From DASQYE01 sp036389315 (lineage in GTDB: Bacteria; Acidobacteriota; Blastocatellia; Pyrinomonadales; Pyrinomonadaceae): a stretch of 64,000 nt of DNA. Numbering within the stretch: position 1 is the stretch's first letter; every line of letters starts with the position of its first letter. The DNA lies in NCBI GenBank assembly GCA_036389315.1, contig DASVQF010000001.1, positions 1 through 64,000 of the forward strand, in the 5' to 3' direction. Positions 52,726 through 59,926 of this stretch are shown in pieces. The position numbers and the translations under genes are program-made. The notes under the pieces are model-generated. The model saw nothing but the letters and a program-made list of their open reading frames with translations, was not told where the DNA came from and searched no databases.

Positions 52726-53811
52726 CTATGAATGGGCCGCTTCGCGCAGCACTTGAGCAAGCTTATCGGATTGTATCGGTACTGTGTAATATTGCAAAGC
52801 GTGGCGGCGTCCGGCCTCGCCCATCTGTCTGCGCAAGCTGGCGTCGGACAGCAGGCGCTCAAGCGAGGCGCGCCACTCTTCTGCGGTCGCCGCGCACAGA
52901 TGAGTCACATTCTCCTCGCCGATCTCGGCGCAGCTTCCCACCGGAGTGACGACGTAAGGGATGCCGACGGCCATGTATTGTATAGCCTTGAAGCCGGATT
53001 TGCCCGCCGCCCATTGGCTACTGACGATGGGGTAGAGCCCGATGTCGAAGGATTGAAAATCCTCCACCTCGCGCGCCATGTTCCAGCTCAGGTTCTCGAC
53101 TTCTACGCCGGGTATATTGACTCGCTCGCGGCCCGCCCCGACGATCTTCAGGCGAAACGGGTGCGTGCGCGCAAGCTGCTGCAAGACCGGGAAGATAGTC
53201 TCCAGGTACGGATAAGTCGAATGCGTCCCGACCCAGCCGAGCACTGGCACGCTCGTCCGAGACTGCTGCGCGCGGGGTCTAAACCGCTCCGTATCAACGA
53301 CGGTCGGGATGATGGCCGTCCGCTTCCCCTTGCTTTCGACGTAAGCGGCGATGGTGCGATTGCCGCACGTCACCATCCTGGCCCAGGCAATCAGGTCGTC
53401 AGTCTTACTGAACCACTTGAGCCTGCTCGCCAGCCGCCCGTAGACGGGGCTCACGTAAGGCAGGTAGGTCGCATCGTCCAAATCCAGCACCATCGGGCAG
53501 GAGCCCAGGCGCATCGCCAGCCACTCGATCAAAGGCGGCCCGAAGAGCATCGCCTCGCGCTGCACCAAGAGCACGTCGGCCCCGCGCGCGCCCCACACGT
53601 CAGCAAAGCGCCGCACCAGCGCGCCCGTCAGATGAAGCGCCGTGTAGGGCAGATGATCGCGCCTGTAGAGAGAGGCGAAGAGGCGCGAATCAATGAACGG
53701 GTGTATGTCGAGCGTGATGCCGCGCTCGGCCAGCGGGGAGACGAACTGAGCCAGACGATAACGAGTCGCGGCGGCTTCAATCGGATATGAGGCTAAAGCT
53801 AGAACCTTCAA
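52726..53811 (-). CDS. GT4 family glycosyltransferase
   Basis: A 361-residue GT4 enzyme. KVLALASYPIEAAATRYRLA and MVLDLDDATYLPYVSPVYG mark the acceptor half, PVLGWVGTHSTYPYLETIFP the donor half, and FKAIQYMAVGIPYVVTPVGS the sugar-nucleotide loop. The motif order is the same as in the gene at 41176-42180, so the two are paralogues. Cytoplasmic. Confidence 0.85.
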   Translation of the reverse strand: MKVLALASYPIEAAATRYRLAQFVSPLAERGITLDIHPFIDSRLFASLYRRDHLPYTALHLTGALVRRFADVWGARGADVLLVQREAMLFGPPLIEWLAMRLGSCPMVLDLDDATYLPYVSPVYGRLASRLKWFSKTDDLIAWARMVTCGNRTIAAYVESKGKRTAIIPTVVDTERFRPRAQQSRTSVPVLGWVGTHSTYPYLETIFPVLQQLARTHPFRLKIVGAGRERVNIPGVEVENLSWNMAREVEDFQSFDIGLYPIVSSQWAAGKSGFKAIQYMAVGIPYVVTPVGSCAEIGEENVTHLCAATAEEWRASLERLLSDASLRRQMGEAGRRHALQYYTVPIQSDKLAQVLREAAHS

Positions 53812-53820
53812 GAAAAGATA

Positions 53821-53905
53821 AGGATGAAGGGATGAGGGCGGAGGGCAGAGGGATGAAATAAGACAGAAGCTTTTCTTTCATCCCTCATCCCTCATCCCTC
53901 ATCCC
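53821..53905. repeat. Heptamer repeat TCATCCC x4 with imperfect hairpin
   Basis: Four exact tandem copies of TCATCCC lie at 53878-53905; they include the last codons and stop of the GT4 gene on the minus strand. The opposite arm, at 53821-53858 (AAGGGATGAGGGCGGAGGGC and onward), pairs with it imperfectly around the loop near 53859-53877. The structure may act as a transcription terminator or RNA-stabilising hairpin after that gene. Confidence 0.55.
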
Positions 53906-55136
53906 TGCTTTTATGCGACCCGTAAATATCTCTGTAAATATCGTCGGCGATGGAAAAGTTCCGGTACTCTACGGCAACGCGTCTGACTTTATCACATAAC
54001 TCCTCGCCTGAATAAGCCTTGAGCATGGCGTCTATCTCTCTGACCGAGCGCAGGTAAGCTTCGCGGTTGAACTCCTCGATGACGGAGCCTGCGCCCTCTG
54101 CGAGGATGATGTCGGAGTCGTCGGAGATCGAAGGCGGAATCACCACCGGCAGGCCCATAGCCCAATACTCGCCGTCTTTGATCGACGTGCAGTACCTTTT
54201 GGTCGGCACGGGCTTGACCGGGTTGATGGCGAAATCGCCGAGGCCCATGTGGCGCGGCACATCTCTGTGCGCGACAAACTGCGTCCGTATGATCGAGGGG
54301 TCTAGGCCCGCTGCCTGGGCCAACTCCGTGACGCGCTCGGGGGAAGCGTCCGTGAGCAGCAGGACGCGAAAGCTCTCTCCCCAGTACTCGGCGGCGACTT
54401 TGAAGAAATCGAAAATCTCGCGCTCCAAATAGATGCCGCCGATCTTTCCGGCATAGACGCAGACGAGCTTGCCGCCGAGGCCGTACCGCTCAAGCAGCGC
54501 CGCGTCCTTCTTCTCTTCCGGCGCGAAGAGCCCCAGGTCAACGCACGCCGGCTTGACGTAGAACCTCGGCAGGCTCGCGCCATATTTCTCGCGCGCGTAA
54601 GTCTTCATCCCTCGGGTCGTGGCGATGATGAAGGCGGCGTGTTTCGACTGCAATTTTTCCAGCCGGAAGAGGATTTTAAAGGCCAGCCCGCCCGCCGTCC
54701 ACGCTCCATTCTCCACCATCGCCTCGGCGTGCGGCTCGTAGCTATCGACTATGAGCGGCCGCCCCGTCAGTTTGGAGAGGATGTAGCCGATGCTCCCGCC
54801 CGGCGTGCACCAGCCGTGAATGTGCGTGATCGAAGCGCGGCGGCAGAGCCACAGGAGTCGCCAGAGGAAGACGAGCCACTTCAGCATGGCCTTCAGCCCG
54901 AACCTTGAATAGCTGAAGGGGACAAGCCGCAGGCCCTCTCTCGCCAGCTCTCCCTGGGTCGAGCGCAGCTCCTCTTCGCTCATCGCCAGGCGCGACTGTT
55001 CGAGCGTCACCAGAAAGATGCGGCTCCCCTCCGGCAGATACTTCCTGATGATCTTCAGGTAGGGCGCGGTGTAGGTCTGAATGAGCGCATCCCTGTAGCT
55101 CCAATAAGTGATGACCAGGATGTTTTTGGGTCTCAT
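53892..55136 (-). CDS. GT4 family glycosyltransferase
   Basis: A 414-residue GT-B transferase. KNILVITYWSYRDALIQTYT and ITHIHGWCTPGGSIGYILSK belong to the acceptor half, LVCVYAGKIGGIYLEREIFD to the donor half, and CTSIKDGEYWAMGLPVVIPP to the nucleotide-sugar pocket. The last codons read Arg-Asp-Glu-Gly and lie in the heptamer repeat. A four-base overlap links it to the GT2 gene upstream. Confidence 0.83.
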   Translation of the reverse strand: MRPKNILVITYWSYRDALIQTYTAPYLKIIRKYLPEGSRIFLVTLEQSRLAMSEEELRSTQGELAREGLRLVPFSYSRFGLKAMLKWLVFLWRLLWLCRRASITHIHGWCTPGGSIGYILSKLTGRPLIVDSYEPHAEAMVENGAWTAGGLAFKILFRLEKLQSKHAAFIIATTRGMKTYAREKYGASLPRFYVKPACVDLGLFAPEEKKDAALLERYGLGGKLVCVYAGKIGGIYLEREIFDFFKVAAEYWGESFRVLLLTDASPERVTELAQAAGLDPSIIRTQFVAHRDVPRHMGLGDFAINPVKPVPTKRYCTSIKDGEYWAMGLPVVIPPSISDDSDIILAEGAGSVIEEFNREAYLRSVREIDAMLKAYSGEELCDKVRRVAVEYRNFSIADDIYRDIYGSHKSRDEG

Positions 55137-56044
55137 GTTCGCCTAAGCTTGCGCGCGACACTGTGCAGGCGCTTCTGCCCGACCATCAGCTTCAGGAGCA
55201 GGGCTGCCGTCCGCGCGCTTGGGCCAATCTCTTTGACTGCGCTGTAGAGATGTTTGAGCCCCTCTCTGCGGTCACCTTCCAGATAAGCGTGGATGGCGCA
55301 GAAGTAGTGCGAGTATCCATCCAAGACCCTTCGCTGCTCCCGGCTCAACTCGACGTGCTCCATGATGAAGTCGCGCGCCCAGCGGTTCTTCCTGATGATC
55401 TCGCGGTTATCGCCGCGCATCGAGCGTTTGTCGTGATCGACGAGCGTGATGGTCACGCTATCGCTCAGGTAGAGGCGGTCTGCGGCCAAATTCTGCACCA
55501 TGAATATCCAATCCTCAAAGACTGCATAGCGGCGATCTTCGACGAAGAGGTGGAGGCGCGGATTCTCCCTTCGCACGCAGACGTTACAGGCGAGCGGGTT
55601 GCCGCGCAGGAAAATCTCCAGGCCGTAGAAGCCCTCCTTCAAATCGTGCAGCGAAGAAGGCAGAGAGCGCCCGTCTCTCAATATCTCGTACTTCGTCGCC
55701 AGGAAGTTCGCGCCCGCGTGAACTTCAGCGACCGAGGCCAGCGTGCTCAGGTGATCTTTGTGCATCAGGTCGTCCGAGTCGAAGAAGACTACGTAACGGC
55801 CGCGCGCCTCGCGGAAGCCATGATTTCTGGCCGCGCCGCGCTCGGAGTTGACCTGACGGACGTACCTGACCCTGGCATCGTTTGCACAACTCTTCTCGAC
55901 GACCTCGCGCGTGTCGTCCGTGCTGCCGTCGTCCACGACGACGACCTCGAAATCCTTCCAGTCCTGCGCGAGGACGGAATTGATGGTGGCGGCGATGAGC
56001 CGGGCGCGATTGTAGACGGGGATGACGACGCTGAAAGAAGGCAT
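55133..56044 (-). CDS. GT2 family glycosyltransferase
   Basis: A 303-residue GT-A transferase. SFSVVIPVYNRARLIAATIN, VVVVDDGSTDDTREVV and YVVFFDSDDLMHKDHLSTLA carry the nucleotide and metal sites, and RGAARNHGFREARGRY is the usual conserved helix. The C-terminal 80 residues are helical. ATGA overlap with the downstream GT4 gene indicates translational coupling. Confidence 0.88.
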   Translation of the reverse strand: MPSFSVVIPVYNRARLIAATINSVLAQDWKDFEVVVVDDGSTDDTREVVEKSCANDARVRYVRQVNSERGAARNHGFREARGRYVVFFDSDDLMHKDHLSTLASVAEVHAGANFLATKYEILRDGRSLPSSLHDLKEGFYGLEIFLRGNPLACNVCVRRENPRLHLFVEDRRYAVFEDWIFMVQNLAADRLYLSDSVTITLVDHDKRSMRGDNREIIRKNRWARDFIMEHVELSREQRRVLDGYSHYFCAIHAYLEGDRREGLKHLYSAVKEIGPSARTAALLLKLMVGQKRLHSVARKLRRT

Positions 56045-56051
56045 CTTCGGG

Positions 56052-57038
56052 CTAACGTGTGAATCTTCTCAGGAGACGGATTGCGCCGGGGCTTTGCAGG
56101 CGCGACCGCCAGTATATCTTGTCCAGAGAGCGCGCGCGGTAAAAGCCCTGGTCGAAGCGTTTGATGAAGGCCGTCAGCGCGTGCGCCCGCCTCAAGTCCA
56201 GGTTCTCGTAGAAGTAGAAAAGCTGGAACTCAAGAAAGTAGAGGAACGCCTTGCGAATATCTGCCGGCCCGAACTCTTTCGTGACCCTGTAGCAGTCCGT
56301 GCCTTCTATGTAGAGCCCCAGCTCGGATAAGCTCTTGATTAAGTCCGCGGTGAAATCGAATGAGCGGAGCACGCGGCTGAAGGTCTTGGCCCAATCACGC
56401 GTGAACTCGATGTTCTGCGCGACGGACTTGCTCTCTTCATGCAGGCGGTAGCGCGAGAAGGTCTCTTCGACTTTTCTGATGGGATAGTTAAGAGCAATTC
56501 TCGCCAGCAGGTCATAATCCATCCCGTAGTGCAAGGATTCGTCCAAGTAGCCCTGCTCTTCGAGCACCCTGCGGCGGAAGAAGGAGGAAGGCTGCGCGAA
56601 AGGCATCCCCGAAAGGTAGCGAAATTCCAGGTCATGCTCGTCCGCTCCCTTGACCTGTTCCCTCCGTCCGTCTCCGAAGAGCACCGTCCGCCCATGCAGC
56701 AACGCCGCGTCCGTCTCCATAAAATGCGCGGCGACGCGCGTCAGGGTACGGGGGACGAAGAGGTCGTCGCTACAGAGCCAGGTGACGATCTCGCCCGTCG
56801 CGCGGCGCAAGCCCTTATTGATCGCCTCCGATTGGCCCGAGTCCTTTTCGCTCACCCAGTAAGAGAGCTTAGGCTCGTAGCGCCTGATGATGTCGAGCGT
56901 CCTGTCTTGGCTTCCGCCGTCGATGATGATGTATTCAAGCTGCGGATAGCCCTGCGAGAGGACAGACGTGATCGTCTCTTCCAGGTATTGCCCCTGATTA
57001 TAAGAGGGGGTGATGACGCTGATTCGCGGGTGTGTCAT
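56052..57038 (-). CDS. GT2 family glycosyltransferase
   Basis: A 328-residue GT-A transferase. RISVITPSYNQGQYLEETIT starts the fold, LEYIIIDGGSQDRTLDIIRR and VTWLCSDDLFVPRTLTRV follow, with SDSG-like EKDSGQSEAINKGLRRATGE in between. The FAQPSSFFRRRVLEEQGYLD segment matches acceptor-site features of WcaA/RfbG-like enzymes. The ATG at 57038 is preferred; an upstream TTG at 57068 overlaps the next gene. Confidence 0.87.
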   Translation of the reverse strand: MTHPRISVITPSYNQGQYLEETITSVLSQGYPQLEYIIIDGGSQDRTLDIIRRYEPKLSYWVSEKDSGQSEAINKGLRRATGEIVTWLCSDDLFVPRTLTRVAAHFMETDAALLHGRTVLFGDGRREQVKGADEHDLEFRYLSGMPFAQPSSFFRRRVLEEQGYLDESLHYGMDYDLLARIALNYPIRKVEETFSRYRLHEESKSVAQNIEFTRDWAKTFSRVLRSFDFTADLIKSLSELGLYIEGTDCYRVTKEFGPADIRKAFLYFLEFQLFYFYENLDLRRAHALTAFIKRFDQGFYRARSLDKIYWRSRLQSPGAIRLLRRFTR

Positions 57039-57060
57039 GTGGCGGCAGATAAAAGCGGCT

Positions 57061-57915
57061 TTACGCAAGTGCGAAGCGCGGCTCGGCGTTAATGTCTTCG
57101 ATCATGTAGAGCGGAACCCGGCCGTAAAAAGAGGCCCACATCGTATAGGTGCTCGGTGGGCCCAGCAGCAGGTCGCAGCGGGCGAACGAGTACATGTCCT
57201 CGATCAGATGATCGTTGCCGAAGGTGAAATTGAAGCGGTCGAAGTCCTCGGCCCGCAGCCGCGCGTTCGAGCAGATCAAAAATCCGACCCTCTTTTCGGG
57301 GTACAGCCGCTCGACCCTCTCCATCAAGCGCGCGTACTCTTCGACTTCATAAAAATATTTTCCGTTCAAGTATTTCCTGTAATCTCCGTGGCGTATGTGC
57401 ACCCCGACCAGCAGGTCGCACCCTGCGCGCGCGCGCGCGATCAAACGCTCGACATTATGCTGGAAGAGGTCTAGCGGCTCAAAGTAGGCCCTGATCTCGT
57501 CGGCGTGCGTGGCGAAATTGGTCTGGTCACGAAACTGCCAGCCCTGCACGTAAAGCAGGCGCGTGCGCGCGGCCAACTCCAAAAACTCCGGCCCGTCCAG
57601 GCGCACAGCTTCGTCCCAATCTATCGCCAGGGCTGCGAGCAAGCGCGTCTTGATCCTGGCTCTCACCAGCAGTCGCGCCGCGTAGTAGTTGAGCGAGAAG
57701 AAGAGCCTTCTCGTCCACCTGTTTCCGCGAAAGAGCGACCGCCGCGCAGGGTAGCGACAGAAGAAGTCCCGCCGGGTGGTCTTGAAATACTCGGCGTACT
57801 CGTCGAAAGCCGGGTCAGCTACCTTTAGATCATGCTCGATGGCGCAGGCGAGGAAATTGGCGAAGAGAAAGAGGCTGTTTCCCAACTGTCCGGGCTTGCC
57901 CACAATCGTAATCAT
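57061..57915 (-). CDS. GT11-like fucosyltransferase
   Basis: A 284-residue protein resembling alpha-1,2-fucosyltransferases. The acceptor-side start is ITIVGKPGQLGNSLFLFANF, and VGVHIRHGDYRKYLNGKYFY carries the GT11 motif H-x-R-x-G-D-Y that binds GDP-fucose. ICSNARLRAEDFDRFNFTFG and FARCDLLLGPPSTYTMWASF fill the remaining family segments. Its position 1.9 kb from GDP-fucose synthase and near the dehydratase supports the use of GDP-fucose. Another GDP-sugar is possible. Confidence 0.82.
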   Translation of the reverse strand: MITIVGKPGQLGNSLFLFANFLACAIEHDLKVADPAFDEYAEYFKTTRRDFFCRYPARRSLFRGNRWTRRLFFSLNYYAARLLVRARIKTRLLAALAIDWDEAVRLDGPEFLELAARTRLLYVQGWQFRDQTNFATHADEIRAYFEPLDLFQHNVERLIARARAGCDLLVGVHIRHGDYRKYLNGKYFYEVEEYARLMERVERLYPEKRVGFLICSNARLRAEDFDRFNFTFGNDHLIEDMYSFARCDLLLGPPSTYTMWASFYGRVPLYMIEDINAEPRFALA

Positions 57916-58700
57916 AAAGATTCGTTCACTGAAGGCTGCCGCTCGTACAGCGCGTCGAACTCCTGTAGGCCGCTTGCGGCGCGATACGTGACCACGATGT
58001 CGGCCAGCCGGAAGCCGTGCTCCCTCAAAAAGGCATCCACTTCGTAATACTGGCAGCCGCCTGTGTACATCTCGTGATTGTTCATCTCGGTCAGGATGAA
58101 ACGGGTTCGCTTGAGCGTCTGCGCGCCTCCCTGCAAGACATCAAGCTCAGTCCCCTGCGTGTCCAGCTTAATCAAGAGCACGGCCTCGCACTCCCTGAAC
58201 TCCTCGTCGAGCGTGGAGACCTCTATCTCCTCAGAGGCTTCCTCGGCGAGCCAGCCTTGAAAGAGTTCCGGCTGCTTACTGATCTCGGCGCGGTTCAGCT
58301 CGTTGATGGAAGACGAAACGTTATTGGAGGTGACGTGCAAGCGCGCCCGGCCGCGTTCGCGCCCGAGCGCCATCTGCTTGACGTGGATGCGCGGATGGCT
58401 CGCTTCGACCTCTTTCAGGCGCGCGGTCATGCGGCTGTTGGGCTCGACGCAATAGACTTCCAGCTCTTTGAACTGTTCGGCGAAGTACAGGGAAGTGCCG
58501 CCGTCGAATCCGCCCACGTCTATGATGACCGAGCCCTGCGGCGGCGCTAGTCCTCTGCTCTTAATCAGCCTGACGGCCCTGTAGAGATGCTCCGTGCTGC
58601 CCGTGAAGAAGACATCCTTCACGTAATGGTAGAGTCTCGTGTCGGGCTTGAACGGGAAGAGATAAAGACCGACGGCCTTGCTCAGGAGCTTCTTATACAT
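57912..58700 (-). CDS. FkbM family methyltransferase
   Basis: A 262-residue FkbM-type SAM methyltransferase. SVIIDVGGFDGGTSLYFAEQ is motif I and LIKLDTQGTELDVLQGGAQT the family-specific second motif, followed by ILTEMNNHEMYTGGCQYY. These enzymes O-methylate sugars or other hydroxyl groups. ATGA overlap with the fucosyltransferase-like gene suggests that the two work on the same unit, such as methylation near the fucose. Confidence 0.88.
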   Translation of the reverse strand: MYKKLLSKAVGLYLFPFKPDTRLYHYVKDVFFTGSTEHLYRAVRLIKSRGLAPPQGSVIIDVGGFDGGTSLYFAEQFKELEVYCVEPNSRMTARLKEVEASHPRIHVKQMALGRERGRARLHVTSNNVSSSINELNRAEISKQPELFQGWLAEEASEEIEVSTLDEEFRECEAVLLIKLDTQGTELDVLQGGAQTLKRTRFILTEMNNHEMYTGGCQYYEVDAFLREHGFRLADIVVTYRAASGLQEFDALYERQPSVNESL

Positions 58701-58819
58701 AGGAATTCGACGGGCGCTTCGGGGAGGCGCGTCGCGGGCCGTCTACAGACCACACATTTTCGCGAAACTGTCTCTCTTAAACGAAGGAGCGGGACTGCTG
58801 TTATAGTTGCCGTTATTGC

Positions 58820-59791
58820 TCAGCCTGTTTGCGCGGCGCTACTGCCCGGCGAGGTCTCTTCAAACCAGGCGATTGTCCGGCGCAGGCCGTCTTCCAGAGA
58901 AGTACGGGCGCGAAAGCCGAACTTCTCGGCGGCGCGCGTCACGTCAAGGCCGCGACGCGGCTGGCCGTTGGGCCTCTCCGTCTGCCACACCATCTCGCCC
59001 TCAAAACCGGTCAGGCGCGCGATCAGGTACACCAAATCTTTAATCATGATCTCGCGGCCCGAGCCGATATTGACCGGCGCGGCCTCGTCATAGCTTTCGG
59101 CCGCGCGAATGATTCCGTCCGCGCAGTCCTCCACGTAGAGGAACTCGCGCGAGACTTCGCCTGAGCCCCAGACCTCTATCTGGCGGCGGCCCGCACGGCG
59201 CGCCTCTACGCACTTGCGAATCAACGCCGGGATAACGTGCGAAGTCTCCAGGTCGAAATTGTCATGGGGCCCGTAGAGGTTCGCCGGAAGCAGAAAGATC
59301 GTGTTGAAGCCGTACTGCTCGCGGTAGGACTGGGCCTGCACGAGCATCATCTTTTTCGCGAGCCCGTAGGGCGCGTTGGTCTCTTCCGGGTAACCGTTCC
59401 AGAGGTCGTCCTCCTTGAAGGGCACGGGCGTAAACTTCGGATAAGCGCAGACGGTTCCAAGCGCGACGAACTTCTCGATCCCGCGCAGGCGCGACTGCTC
59501 GATCAGTTGCATGCCCATCATCAGGTTCTCGTAGAAGAAGCGGCCCGGGTTCTTCTGGTTGTGGCCGATGCCGCCGACGACCGCCGCGAGATGGATGAGC
59601 ATCTCGGGCCGCGAGTCTTCAAGCAGGCGCACAACGTCCGCCTCCCTGACCAGGTTGTAGTCGCGGCTGCGCGGCACAAACACCTCCACGCCGCGCGCCT
59701 TGAGCCGTTCGACCAGGTGGCGTCCGAGGAAGCCCGCGCCGCCCGTGACAGTCACTTTCCTGTAAGGGAAATCTTTAGCTGAAGCGTCCAT
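58820..59791 (-). CDS. fcl: GDP-L-fucose synthase
   Basis: A 323-residue SDR protein. VTVTGGAGFLGRHLVERLKA is the dinucleotide loop, ALGTVCAYPKFTPVPFKEDD a Ser-Cys-Tyr segment, NAPYGLAKKMMLVQAQSYRE holds the catalytic Tyr and Lys, and LPANLYGPHDNFDLETSHVI is the family signature. It converts GDP-4-keto-6-deoxymannose to GDP-fucose. The ATG at 59791 follows AAGAAAGACGAG; an upstream TTG at 59809 lies at the predicted transcription start. It is divergent from the dehydratase gene that makes its substrate. Confidence 0.9.
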   Translation of the reverse strand: MDASAKDFPYRKVTVTGGAGFLGRHLVERLKARGVEVFVPRSRDYNLVREADVVRLLEDSRPEMLIHLAAVVGGIGHNQKNPGRFFYENLMMGMQLIEQSRLRGIEKFVALGTVCAYPKFTPVPFKEDDLWNGYPEETNAPYGLAKKMMLVQAQSYREQYGFNTIFLLPANLYGPHDNFDLETSHVIPALIRKCVEARRAGRRQIEVWGSGEVSREFLYVEDCADGIIRAAESYDEAAPVNIGSGREIMIKDLVYLIARLTGFEGEMVWQTERPNGQPRRGLDVTRAAEKFGFRARTSLEDGLRRTIAWFEETSPGSSAAQTG

Positions 59792-59811
59792 CTCGTCTTT
59801 CTTGGTCAAAG

Positions 59812-59841
59812 ATTAAAGTGCGCGCCTGGCTGCTTGCTCAA
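59812..59841 (-). promoter_or_regulatory. Candidate promoter for GDP-fucose synthase
   Basis: The minus strand reads TTGAGC (59836-59841) and TTTAAT (59812-59817) with 18 bases between. The -35 overlaps that of the divergent promoter for the dehydratase gene. Confidence 0.4.
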
Positions 59842-59862
59842 AATCTGACGCTTGGTTATGGT
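59834..59862 (+). promoter_or_regulatory. Candidate promoter for GDP-mannose dehydratase
   Basis: TTGCTC (59834-59839) and TATGGT (59857-59862) are separated by exactly 17 bases. This gives an mRNA leader of roughly 58 bases before the ATG at 59927, with AGGAA as ribosome site. Confidence 0.4.
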
Positions 59863-59926
59863 ATCAGATTCGAGAAGTGTTCGGGAAATGCGCTTCTCTA
59901 CTAAATCACACAGGAACCGGCAACGC

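Noticed and set aside
52732..53790. A 352-codon plus-strand open frame
   Set aside because: Antisense to a GT4 gene with clear motifs.
53878..53905. Possible CRISPR-like array
   Set aside because: The repeat is only 7 bases, directly adjacent and without spacers.
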